DNA from: Geobacter argillaceus
Lineage (GTDB): Bacteria > Desulfobacterota > Desulfuromonadia > Geobacterales > DSM-12255
Direction of reading: 5' to 3'
DNA: 64,000 bases
Assembly (NCBI RefSeq): GCF_007830735.1
Contig: NZ_VLLN01000001.1
Span: 248,001-312,000, forward strand
Shown here: positions 9,277 through 16,883 of the stretch, one piece after another
Layout: each line of letters opens with the position of its first letter
Position numbering within the stretch: the first letter of the stretch is position 1
Made by a program: the position numbers and the translations under genes
The notes under the pieces: generated by a model
Databases searched by the model: none
Told to the model about the DNA's origin: nothing
The model's input: only the letters and a program-made list of their open reading frames with translations

Positions 9277-9552
9277 ATGAGCTTTTTCACAATGTGTATG
9301 CTGGCAGCAGGGTTCGGTATGGCAATCGGTGCATTCGGTACCGGCATCGGCCAGGGTCTCGCCGTCAAGAGCGCCGTTGAAGGCGTTTCCCGCAACCCGG
9401 GCGCTTCCGGCAAGATCCTGACCACCATGATGATCGGTCTCGCCATGATCGAGTCCCTCGCCATCTACGTCCTGGTTGTCGCCCTGATCATCCTGTTCGC
9501 CAACCCCTACAAGGACATCGCCGTCGAGCTGGCCAAGACGGTTGCCAAGTAA
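9277..9552 (+). CDS. atpE: F0F1 ATP synthase subunit c
   Basis: The proteolipid forming the rotor ring. It has 91 residues with two helices. The first contains the glycine-rich [19 protein letters not shown] and the loop SRNPGASGK contains the RNP-type sequence. The proton-carrying carboxylate is the Glu in [15 protein letters not shown]. Proton rather than sodium specificity seems likely, but is inferred. A strong GGAGGAAGAAAC site precedes the ATG, and a terminator follows within 30 bp. Confidence 0.97.
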   Translation: MSFFTMCMLAAGFGMAIGAFGTGIGQGLAVKSAVEGVSRNPGASGKILTTMMIGLAMIESLAIYVLVVALIILFANPYKDIAVELAKTVAK

Positions 9553-9580
9553 CTAGTCGTTTTTCTTGGCGATGAATGAA

Positions 9581-9611
9581 AAAGGGTGTGCCGCAAGGCG
9601 CACCCTTTTTT
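9581..9611 (+). terminator. Rho-independent terminator after atpE
   Basis: The stem AAGGGTGTGCC/GGCGCACCCTT has a four-base GCAA loop and ends in a run of T. It closes the atpZ-I-B-E transcript. Confidence 0.85.
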
Positions 9612-9772
9612 CGTTTTCGGATTTGAGCGCCACCGCGGCGGGATATCAGCATCAGCAGAGGAGGGCTGCCTTGAGGTTGGTGCAAAACGCCGGACGAGTT
9701 CGACAAGGACGTCGAGAAGAGGCGTATCATGTAGTTAAAGGAGGTTATGACGCAGATCATAGGAGGTCGGCC

Positions 9773-10060
9773 ATGAGAAGGAGTGCATGTCTGATTTTTG
9801 CCGTGGCGGTATCTCTGGTGATAGTCGCCTCGCCCCTCATGTCGGCTGAGACGGCCATAGAGCCGCAAGCAAGAGAAGAGTGTCTGCTGCTCGCGAGGAA
9901 CTGTGTGGATGATATCTACACAGTCCAGCAGCGGATCGAGAGGCTACGCAAGGAAATTGAAAAGGGTACGGAGGTATACACCCCGGCGGAACTGCTGAAA
10001 CTCAAAGATGCGTTAGCTGACGCGTATAGAAAACTGATCGATACCGTCGAAGGCGAATGA
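9773..10060 (+). CDS. Small exported protein of unknown function
   Basis: A 95-residue protein with a clear signal peptide (residues 1-25, ending around PLMSAETA) and a mature part of about 70 residues that is mostly helical and charged (VQQRIERLRKEIEKG, ELLKLKDALADAYRKLID). Two cysteines (ECLLLARNC) could form a disulfide in the periplasm. The start at 9773 is fixed by AGGAGG 6 nt upstream; longer readings of the frame run back into the atpE terminator. I do not recognise a family. It resembles small periplasmic coiled-coil proteins common in Geobacter. Confidence 0.7.
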   Translation: MRRSACLIFAVAVSLVIVASPLMSAETAIEPQAREECLLLARNCVDDIYTVQQRIERLRKEIEKGTEVYTPAELLKLKDALADAYRKLIDTVEGE

Positions 10061-10253
10061 GAAAGGATGCGGCCATAACCTTGGCTGCAATTTCATTTTC
10101 CGTCATAACCCGATCTTTTTTCCCTGTTTGGTTTTTCGTTGCGTCGTGGCGGCGTTGCGTGAAAAAGGGTACGGTTCTCACCTGCGGCGGACCGTTGACA
10201 TCGGCTCGGGACGGAGTATGCTCGCCAAAGATGATCCACGTAAGGGGAACGGT

Positions 10254-10844
10254 ATGGAAAGAGCACTCAACCACCTGAGAGGGAAATTCGTCGCCGGTCT
10301 GTTCGTGGTAATCCCGGTGGGGATCACCATCTTCATCCTCAAGTTCCTCTTCAATTTTGCCGACGGCATCCTCGGCGTCTACCTGGACAACCTGTTCAGC
10401 GCCATCAGCCACCGGGAGACCCACTTCCCCGGTCTCGGCATGATCACCGGCGCCATCGTCATTTACCTGACCGGCCTCTTGGCCACCAATGTCCTGGGAA
10501 CGCAACTCCTCACCTGGGGAGACGAACTGCTGTCCCGCATCCCCCTGGTAAATGCGATCTACACGTCCAGCAAGCAGTTGATGAAGGTGTTCAGCGAGGG
10601 AAAGGGCTCCTACCGGCGTGCCGTGTTCGTCGAATGGCCACGCCCGGGGATCCGGGCAATAGGGTTCGTAACAGCCGAGATAGAACGTGACGGTCAACGG
10701 CTGGTCGTAGTCTATGTGCCGACCATGCCCAACCCCACCTCGGGGTTCGCCCTCTTCTTCCGCGAGGACGAGGTGCTCGAAAGCGGCATGACCGTCGAGG
10801 AAGCGGTCAAGTTCGTGGTTTCCGGCGGCGTCGTGATCCACTAA
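10254..10844 (+). CDS. DUF502-family integral membrane protein
   Basis: A 196-residue membrane protein of the DUF502 family, whose molecular role is unknown. It begins at the ATG at 10254 behind an AAGGGG site. Two strong helices (about 15-35 and 60-82) contain the family features GLFVVIPVGITIFIL and GLLATNVLGTQLL. The soluble part has the conserved IPLVNAIYTSSKQLMKVFS and YVPTMPNPTSGFALFF motifs. Genes of this family often sit alone, as here; the next gene is convergent on the minus strand, 31 bp away. Confidence 0.85.
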   Translation: MERALNHLRGKFVAGLFVVIPVGITIFILKFLFNFADGILGVYLDNLFSAISHRETHFPGLGMITGAIVIYLTGLLATNVLGTQLLTWGDELLSRIPLVNAIYTSSKQLMKVFSEGKGSYRRAVFVEWPRPGIRAIGFVTAEIERDGQRLVVVYVPTMPNPTSGFALFFREDEVLESGMTVEEAVKFVVSGGVVIH

Positions 10845-10874
10845 GCAACGGCACAATGCACGGACACACCACGG

Positions 10875-12905
10875 CTATGCATCGTCAGCAACGACCCACT
10901 TCCTGACCTCGACCGCCACATCGTAGAGCGTGCTGCCGTTGCCCCGGTCGGTGAGCCTTTGCGATGTAAGGGTATTGACGCCCCGCTTGCCGTCAATGAA
11001 CTCTCCCCACCACACTCCCTCGGTCACCACCGTTCCCGCCGGCACCCGCTCGGTCACCGTAAGCATAAAGAGTGCTTCCCCCTCTTGGTTGCCTACCGCC
11101 ACCCGCTCGCCATCGGCCAGTCCGCGCTGTTCCGCATCGTCCGGATGCATCAGCAGCGCCATGCACGCCTGTTTCTGCCGCAGATCGTCCCGTTCGTAAA
11201 AGGAGGCATTCAGGGCGTAGGGGGTCGGGGCAGATTGCAGTAAGAGTGGCAGACCGTCGCCGGCAGCATGGGTGGGCAGCAGACAGGGAAGCGTTTCCGG
11301 CTCGAGCGGGTTCAGTATCTCGATCTTTCCCGAAGGAGTCAGCCACCCACCCCTTGCACTTGTAGGCACCGTCAGCGGCACCGGTTCGCCCCGCCGCAGC
11401 CTCTCGTTCGCGACCGGTCCGCGCCAGGCGGTTTCCTGATCGATCAGGAGATCGATCAGTCCGTCGGTCGTCTGGCGGAAAAACGGCTCATTCCACCCCA
11501 TGCCACGGGCCAGCAGGCTGAAGACCTCCCAGTTCGGCTTCGACTCCCCCACCGGCGGAATGGCCGCGTCGCAGCGCTGGGCGATGTAGGTGCCGTAGCT
11601 GCGATACAGGTCGGCATACTCCAGTGACGAGGTTGCCGGCAGCACGATGTCGGCGTAGCGGGCAGTATCGGTCAGGAAACGCTCGTGTACCACGGTGAAG
11701 AGATCGGGGCGGGAAAGCCCTTCAAGCACCGCGTTCTGGTCCGGCGTGACCGACGCAGGATTGGAATGATAGACATACAGCGACATGACCGGCGGGTCGT
11801 TCAAACGGGTAAGGGCTTCTCCCAGCCGGTTCATGTTGATCAACCGAGTCGGCCGGGGGGAGAAATTTTCACGCAGCAGCGGGGAAAGCGGAAACGCCGG
11901 GGCACTGGTCGTACCGCATAAAAGGCCGGCACCGGGGCGCTGCCAGGCACCGATCAATGCCGGCAGGCAGGTGATGGTCCGCACGGTCATGGCGCCATTA
12001 CCGTACCGGGTAAGACCGCTCCCCAGGCGGATGAACGGCGCCCTGGCCGCGGCATAGGCCCTGGCCAGGCGTTCGATATCCTCCTCCGCCAGTCCGCAGA
12101 CCGGCGCCATCCGGGCCGGGGCGCAATCGGGCAGGACGGTGGCCGCGAACTCGTCGAAGCCGGCGACGTTCCCCCGGATAAAGTCGTGATCAACCAGTCC
12201 GTTCCTGGTCAGGACATGCATCATTCCTAAAGCCAGCGCCCCGTCGCCTCCCGGCCGGACCACAAACGACTCGTCAGCGGCTTCCAGTGTCGGGGTGCGC
12301 CAGGTATCGATCGCCCAGACCCCGGCGCCGCGCCGCCGCGCCTCTTGAACGTCCCGCTGGCAATGGATGCTGGTGGCAACGGCGTTAATTCCCCAGAGGA
12401 TGATCAGGTCGCTCTCTGCCATCTCGCCGGGATCAAGTCCCGGCGTATCTCCCATGACCGCCTTCCAGCCCGCGTCCTTTGCCGGTGAGCAGATGGTCCT
12501 GTCCAGCCGTGAGGCCCCGAGATAGTGAAAGAACGGATGGCCGGCATTGCGTTGCACCAACCCCATGGTGCCGGCATACGAATAAGGGAGAATGCACTCG
12601 GCCCCGTGGGTCGCGATCAACTCTTGCCACCGGCTGCAAATCCGCTCAATCGCCTCGTCCCAGGTGATGGCGGTGAACGCCCCATCCCCCTTTGCGCCTT
12701 GGCGCAGAAGCGGTGTGGTCAGCCGGCGCGGCGAATGGACGGTCTGCTCGTACCGGATCATCTTCGGGCAGAGGAGACCCCGGGTGTAGGGATGGTCCGG
12801 ATCGCCGGCAACGCTCACGGCACGGCCGTTCTCCACGGTCACCAGCATGCCGCAGGCATCGGGACAGTCATAGGGGCAGACGGAACGGCGGACGGTTGCG
12901 GACAT
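10875..12905 (-). CDS. Molybdopterin-dependent oxidoreductase (cytoplasmic, single [4Fe-4S])
   Basis: A bis-MGD oxidoreductase of the DMSO reductase/formate dehydrogenase superfamily. The start at 12905 is set by GGAGG 7 nt upstream, giving 676 residues; there is no Tat signal, so a cytoplasmic location is inferred. The N-terminus holds a [4Fe-4S] motif (CPYDCPDAC, then GLLCPKM about 27 residues on). Molybdopterin-binding segments such as LIILWGINAVATS and the C-terminal dinucleotide-binding domain follow. No dedicated electron-transfer partner gene is adjacent. The substrate cannot be told from sequence. Confidence 0.85.
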   Translation of the reverse strand: MSATVRRSVCPYDCPDACGMLVTVENGRAVSVAGDPDHPYTRGLLCPKMIRYEQTVHSPRRLTTPLLRQGAKGDGAFTAITWDEAIERICSRWQELIATHGAECILPYSYAGTMGLVQRNAGHPFFHYLGASRLDRTICSPAKDAGWKAVMGDTPGLDPGEMAESDLIILWGINAVATSIHCQRDVQEARRRGAGVWAIDTWRTPTLEAADESFVVRPGGDGALALGMMHVLTRNGLVDHDFIRGNVAGFDEFAATVLPDCAPARMAPVCGLAEEDIERLARAYAAARAPFIRLGSGLTRYGNGAMTVRTITCLPALIGAWQRPGAGLLCGTTSAPAFPLSPLLRENFSPRPTRLINMNRLGEALTRLNDPPVMSLYVYHSNPASVTPDQNAVLEGLSRPDLFTVVHERFLTDTARYADIVLPATSSLEYADLYRSYGTYIAQRCDAAIPPVGESKPNWEVFSLLARGMGWNEPFFRQTTDGLIDLLIDQETAWRGPVANERLRRGEPVPLTVPTSARGGWLTPSGKIEILNPLEPETLPCLLPTHAAGDGLPLLLQSAPTPYALNASFYERDDLRQKQACMALLMHPDDAEQRGLADGERVAVGNQEGEALFMLTVTERVPAGTVVTEGVWWGEFIDGKRGVNTLTSQRLTDRGNGSTLYDVAVEVRKWVVADDA

Positions 12906-13092
12906 GGAACACCTCCACGAGGGATTTGAAGGAGTATACCGCATGTGACAGCAAATCAGCCTGGAAACTTTTATGACGCAAACGGTTATGCGCCTTAGAG
13001 ATTACCCATTTTTTGGAATGATAACGTCTGATTGTGCGGAGAAAGCTTTCGTTGTATAAAACACGGGTAGCCGACTCCACTTTGTCGGATTA

Positions 13093-13247
13093 CGTCCCGT
13101 AGGGACAGAACGCCGGTAGCCCGGCGATTTATCGCCGGGTTTCGTGGACGGCACATGATTTTCGTCACGTACGTGACTGAAGGAAAAGACTGATCCATTT
13201 CCGGGGGATGAATCCCCCGGCTACAGGCATTCTGTCCCGATGGGACG
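13093..13247. repeat. Long palindromic repeat element, copy 1 (REP/BIME-like)
   Basis: This occupies most of the 12906-13320 intergenic space. The outer arms CGTCCCGTAGGGACAGAA and TTCTGTCCCGATGGGACG are inverted repeats. Inside lie two further hairpins, CCCGGCGATTTATCGCCGGG and CCGGGGGATGAATCCCCCGG, and a central palindrome TCACGTACGTGA. A second copy of the same architecture is at 26837-26990. The element is non-coding. Confidence 0.85.
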
Positions 13248-13320
13248 TACGCGAATGTGACAACCTTGCAATTATGCTGCAATCGTGTTGAGTGCCGCCC
13301 TTCGCAGCCGAGAGGTTACA

Positions 13321-14532
13321 ATGAAACAAAACGGTAGCTGGATGGTCGGGCCGGAGACGGTGCGGATGCTGGAACTGGGACACCCGTGGATCATTGCCGA
13401 CGCCTACACCAAGCGATGGCCGGCTGGCAGTGCCGGTCAACTGATCGAACTGACCGACGCAAGCGGGCGTTTTATCGCCACGGCCCTGCTTGATCCGTCG
13501 GATCGGATCGTCGCCCGTGTCCTTTGCCGGGAACGTCTCCGCCTGGATCGGGCGTGGCTGCGCAAGAGGCTGGAGACGGCCCGTGAACTCCGCCGGACCC
13601 ATGCCGACCTTGGCGATACCGACGCCTACCGACTGGTGAATGGCGAAGGAGACGGACTGCCCGGCCTTACGGTTGACCGGTATGGAGACTATCTCCTGAT
13701 CCAGCTCTACTGTGCCGGCTGGCAGCCGCACCTGCGAACCGTGACCCAAGTACTGCAGGAACTGGTAGCACCGGCCGGGATCTATGAAAAAACCCGTCCC
13801 CAGAAGACCCGCGAGCTGGAGGCGGTAAGCGAAACCAAGCGCTACGGCCGGCTCCTGGCCGGCACGCCGGCCCCGGCTCCGCTCACGGTGCGGGAAAACG
13901 GCCTGCAGTACCTGGTAAGCCTGGAGCAGGGGTTGAACACCGGCCTGTTCCTGGACCAACGCCGTAACCGCCGGGACCTGATGACAAGGGTACGCGGCAA
14001 GCGGATGCTCAACCTCTTTGCCTACACTGCGGCCTTCTCGGTGGCGGCTGCAGCAGCCGGGGCCACCCTGGTGACCAGTGTGGACGCCTCGCCCGGCTAC
14101 ACCGAATGGGGGCGCGCCAACTTCGGCGCCAACCGGCTCAACCCGAAACGGCACGAATTCATCGTCGGCGACTGTCTGGCCGTACTGGCCGACTTGGCCC
14201 ACAACCAGAAACGCTACGATGTCATCCTCATGGACCCGCCGTCCTTTTCCACCACAGCCAGGAGCCGTTTCACCACCCGTGGCGGCACCGCCGATCTGGT
14301 GGCAGCCGCCCTGCCCCTGCTGACCGATGGCGGACTCCTGATCGCCTCGTCCAACCACCAGAAAGTCGACACAGCCGACTACCTGAAGGAGCTGCGCCGC
14401 GGCGCCCTGCAGGCCGGTAGCGACCTGCGGGTCATCACCCTGGCCGGCCAGCCTGAGGACTTCCCCTACCCGGTTACCTTCCCGGAAGGGCGCTATCTCA
14501 AATATGCCATCTGCGTGAAGTGTACGCCGTAA
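13321..14532 (+). CDS. rlmI: Class I SAM-dependent rRNA (cytosine-5) methyltransferase, RlmI family
   Basis: A methyltransferase of the RlmI/YccW family, which methylates 23S rRNA cytosine. The start at 13321 follows a GAGAGGTT site and gives 403 residues. An N-terminal PUA domain (about 1-80) contains GHPWIIADAY, then comes the EEHUD-like middle and a Rossmann methyltransferase domain with motif I (RMLNLFAYTAAFSVAAAAAG) and motif IV (VILMDPPSFS). The C-terminal KYAICVK is typical of the family. The next gene starts 21 bp downstream and also belongs to translation. Confidence 0.85.
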   Translation: MKQNGSWMVGPETVRMLELGHPWIIADAYTKRWPAGSAGQLIELTDASGRFIATALLDPSDRIVARVLCRERLRLDRAWLRKRLETARELRRTHADLGDTDAYRLVNGEGDGLPGLTVDRYGDYLLIQLYCAGWQPHLRTVTQVLQELVAPAGIYEKTRPQKTRELEAVSETKRYGRLLAGTPAPAPLTVRENGLQYLVSLEQGLNTGLFLDQRRNRRDLMTRVRGKRMLNLFAYTAAFSVAAAAAGATLVTSVDASPGYTEWGRANFGANRLNPKRHEFIVGDCLAVLADLAHNQKRYDVILMDPPSFSTTARSRFTTRGGTADLVAAALPLLTDGGLLIASSNHQKVDTADYLKELRRGALQAGSDLRVITLAGQPEDFPYPVTFPEGRYLKYAICVKCTP

Positions 14533-14553
14533 CAGGATTCAGGGAGCGAAGCC

Positions 14554-14916
14554 ATGAGTAAGAAATACGCCGGCTCATCGCTGGTCTGGTCGTCGCAGCT
14601 GGGCCGTGTCTGCCCCGGCTGCGGCAAGGCCGTAGCTGCCTGCATCTGCCGGAAACAGGCAGCTCGGCCGGCAGGCGACGGCATTGTCCGGGTCAGGCGG
14701 GAAACCAAGGGCCGCGGCGGCAAGACCGTGACAGTGGTGACCGGGATCACCGGCACTGACGAGGCGGTCAAGGAGTTGGCCGGCGCGCTGAAACGCCGCT
14801 GCGGTACCGGCGGCACGGTAAAGGACGGAATTATCGAGATTCAGGGCGACCACTGTGATCTCCTCGTGGCCGAACTGACACAGCGGGGAATGACAGTCAA
14901 GCGCGCCGGCGGCTAG
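14554..14916 (+). CDS. Translation initiation factor Sui1/YciH family protein
   Basis: A 120-residue protein with a short N-terminal zinc-ribbon-like CPGCGKAVAACIC (residues 28-40) and a C-terminal SUI1/eIF1 domain. The domain includes RVRRETKGRGGKTVTVVTGI and ends in GDHCDLLVAELTQRGMTVKRAGG. Bacterial YciH proteins are proposed to influence initiation fidelity on the 30S subunit. It lies 21 bp after the rRNA methyltransferase gene and is probably cotranscribed with it. Confidence 0.9.
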   Translation: MSKKYAGSSLVWSSQLGRVCPGCGKAVAACICRKQAARPAGDGIVRVRRETKGRGGKTVTVVTGITGTDEAVKELAGALKRRCGTGGTVKDGIIEIQGDHCDLLVAELTQRGMTVKRAGG

Positions 14917-14961
14917 GTGGTTTATTTAATTAACAACTTTGTACTATTGAAAATTTTTGTA

Positions 14962-14990
14962 TTGACTCCTCTGACTCATTAATTTATGGT
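14962..14990 (+). promoter_or_regulatory. Promoter driving the tandem riboswitch leader
   Basis: TTGACT and TATGGT are separated by 17 bp within an AT-rich stretch. The expected start of transcription (about 14997) is roughly 25 nt before the first GEMM-I aptamer, so the leader RNA would be about 510 nt long before the coding region at 15511. Confidence 0.55.
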
Positions 14991-15021
14991 TCCTCTGCAC
15001 AGAGAAGGACAATTAGTGGGT

Positions 15022-15098
15022 AGACGATAATACTAAACCATCCGCGAGGATGGGACGGAAAGCCTACAGGGTCTCACCGAGACAGCCGGGTCGCCGAA
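15022..15098 (+). ncRNA. GEMM-I riboswitch, copy 1 (A20 variant, predicted cyclic AMP-GMP sensor)
   Basis: The conserved core of the cyclic-dinucleotide GEMM-I class is present: AAACC, P1b stem CCATCC/GGATGG capped by a GCGA tetraloop, GGGACGGAAAGCC, then the tetraloop-receptor arm and AGCCGGGTCGCCG. Aligned on the Vc2 numbering, the ligand-contacting base 20 is an A (position 15032) instead of G. This is the change known to favour cyclic AMP-GMP in Geobacter GEMM-Ib riboswitches. The 3' strand overlaps the following terminator, so ligand binding should permit read-through (ON switch). Class assignment is firm; ligand preference is inferred. Confidence 0.88.
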
Positions 15099-15127
15099 AT
15101 ATCTGCACAGATATCGGTCCCGGCTTT
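15084..15127 (+). terminator. Expression-platform terminator of riboswitch copy 1
   Basis: AGCCGGG...CCGAAATATCT pairs with AGATATCGG...CCCGGCT and is followed by TTTTTT. Its 5' arm is the aptamer's own 3' strand, so aptamer folding and the terminator are mutually exclusive. Confidence 0.85.
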
Positions 15128-15235
15128 TTTGTTGCCAAAAATACGAAACAGGAGACAAGCTACCCCCAGTAACGCTTAGCGAACATTTTGTGCCTCCCCG
15201 GCAGCAGTTGTCCGGTCGACACAAAACATAGGCGA

Positions 15236-15312
15236 TAGACGATAATACTAAACCATCCGCGAGGATGGGGCGGAAAGCCTACAGGGTCTCACCGAGACAG
15301 CCGGGTTGCCGA
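15236..15312 (+). ncRNA. GEMM-I riboswitch, copy 2 (A20 variant, predicted cyclic AMP-GMP sensor)
   Basis: A second aptamer, nearly identical to copy 1 over about 75 nt; visible differences include GGGG for GGGA after the P1b stem and GGTTG for GGTCG near the end. It again has A at the position equivalent to 20 (15247) and a GCGA tetraloop. It is followed by its own terminator, so two sensing units are placed in series ahead of one gene. No intact gene lies between the two copies. Confidence 0.88.
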
Positions 15313-15347
15313 AATATCCACGATATTTTCGGCAACCCGGCTTTTTT
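15299..15347 (+). terminator. Expression-platform terminator of riboswitch copy 2
   Basis: An almost perfect 20-bp stem (AGCCGGGTTGCCGAAATATC against GATATTTTCGGCAACCCGGC) with a three-base loop and a T6 tail. It is more stable than terminator 1 and uses the aptamer's 3' strand as its 5' arm. Confidence 0.88.
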
Positions 15348-15510
15348 GTTGCGCAAACGCCGGTCGCCACTCGGGAGGTGAAAAGATCCAAAGGACGACG
15401 ATCTCGGCGTTCCGGGCATGTCGCCGATGGGAATCTGGCCAATTCGCATCGGACATGAGACGACACGAAGCAGCAACCGCAATCACGATTTACGTATTAC
15501 AGGAGGATTT

Positions 15511-16740
15511 ATGAACTACAAACACATTATCACTTCAGCGATACTGGCAATGAGCGCACTCTCCTTTGCGGGGTGTGGCAGCGGCGGTTCCACCGGCAAC
15601 GTCGCCGCTCCCGCCAAGTTCACCAGCGGCGTGATAACCGACATCTCCAACAGCACCCAGGCAACCGGCATCGTTGCCAAAGCGCCCGTCGGAACTCTGG
15701 CCATCAACGGCGTACAGTTCGACGTGGCTGGCGCGTCGATTGTCCTGGACAACAAGGACGACCCCTCCGACGACCAACTCCAGGTGGGGATGGTCGTCGA
15801 AATCCGCGGCGATCACGACGGGAAGAAGGGGGAGGCGCGGGAAATACATCACGAGAACCTGCTGAAGGGACCGGTTGCCGCTGTCGACGCTGCCGGGGGA
15901 AAGCTGACCATCCTCGGCCAAACCGTGCTCGTGGACTCCTTCACCCGCTTCAGCGGCATCTCCGGCCTGGCCGCTCTTGCCGCCGGCGACATGGTGAAGA
16001 TCGACGGCCTCCCCGGCGAAGGTGGGATCATCCAGGCGACCCGCATCCACAAGAGGTCCGCCCCGTTTGTCGCCAACAGCACCCCGGTGAAGATCCGGGG
16101 GACGGTGACCAGCGTGGTTGACCAATCGTTCACCATCGGCCCCTTGCAGGTGACCTCCGACAAGAAACTGCCGTCACAGCTCTCGGTCGGTGCCTTCGTG
16201 AAGGTCGAGGGAACCCTCTCCGGTCTGACCGGAACGCTGGCCGCATCCGAAATCGAAGTAAAGAAGGCCGAGATCGAGCCTGAAGAGGGCCAAAGCGTCC
16301 GCCTGGAAGGGATGGTGACAAGCTTCGCGTCGCAGTCCAGCTTCATGGTGAACGGCATTACCGTTGACGCCTCCGCCCTCAACCTTACCGGCCTGGCAAA
16401 CAACGTCAAGGTGCAGGTGGAAGGGTTCATCACCAACGGGGCAATCGTGGCCACCAAGGTGACCATACTCTCCGGTTCGGCACCGGCACCGGCTCCGGCC
16501 CCAACGCCTACGCCAACGCCGACACCAGCGCCGCTACCGGGTAAGGCCGTCTATGATGCCAACTGTGCCGGTTGCCACAGCCTCGGCACTTACGACGCTA
16601 CCGGGTTCGCACCCAACCTGTCCGGCAAGGGGAGCCTGATCAGCAGCAAATTCCCGACAGCCGGTGTAGCCGGGCATAACGGGATCACGCTTTCCGCGAC
16701 CAACCTGACCGATATCAAGGCATTCGTGAACGCCAACTAG
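15511..16740 (+). CDS. DUF5666-repeat lipoprotein with C-terminal monohaem cytochrome c domain
   Basis: A 409-residue envelope lipoprotein. The signal peptide ends in the lipobox SFAGC (Cys22). Residues about 35-330 are several DUF5666-like beta repeats (for example the units starting SGVITDIS, GPVAAVDAAGGKLTILG, IRGTVTSVVDQSFTIG and LEGMVTSFASQSSFMVNG). A Pro/Thr/Ala linker (about 332-350) leads to a cytochrome c domain with a single CAGCH haem site. No clear distal methionine is visible; a histidine in VAGHNG is a candidate ligand. An AGGAGG site 5 nt before the ATG sets the start. Control by the two riboswitches suggests a role in extracellular electron transfer or surface behaviour, which is inference. 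Confidence 0.85.
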   Translation: MNYKHIITSAILAMSALSFAGCGSGGSTGNVAAPAKFTSGVITDISNSTQATGIVAKAPVGTLAINGVQFDVAGASIVLDNKDDPSDDQLQVGMVVEIRGDHDGKKGEAREIHHENLLKGPVAAVDAAGGKLTILGQTVLVDSFTRFSGISGLAALAAGDMVKIDGLPGEGGIIQATRIHKRSAPFVANSTPVKIRGTVTSVVDQSFTIGPLQVTSDKKLPSQLSVGAFVKVEGTLSGLTGTLAASEIEVKKAEIEPEEGQSVRLEGMVTSFASQSSFMVNGITVDASALNLTGLANNVKVQVEGFITNGAIVATKVTILSGSAPAPAPAPTPTPTPTPAPLPGKAVYDANCAGCHSLGTYDATGFAPNLSGKGSLISSKFPTAGVAGHNGITLSATNLTDIKAFVNAN

Positions 16741-16764
16741 CCATATCAGTCAACATCACGCTGC

Positions 16765-16805
16765 AAAGGAAAGGGGAGAGGCACTGCGCCACTCCCCTTT
16801 CCTTT
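16765..16805 (+). terminator. Rho-independent terminator after the cytochrome lipoprotein gene
   Basis: AAAGGAAAGGGGAG pairs with CTCCCCTTTCCTTT around a loop of about 13 nt. It is 24 bp after the stop codon. The A-rich 5' arm means it could also act on the opposite strand. Confidence 0.85.
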
Positions 16806-16883
16806 AGCATCACTGACGGTTGACGCGCCTCGTGAAAAAGGAGATTATGTGCCCTCTATCAACCCGAACATATTGGAGCTACC

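Noticed and set aside
15022-15347. Direct repeats spaced about 215 bp, first considered as a short CRISPR-like or duplicated IS end
   Set aside because: Sequence matches the GEMM-I aptamer and terminator in detail; there are only two units and the intervening DNA is not a spacer.
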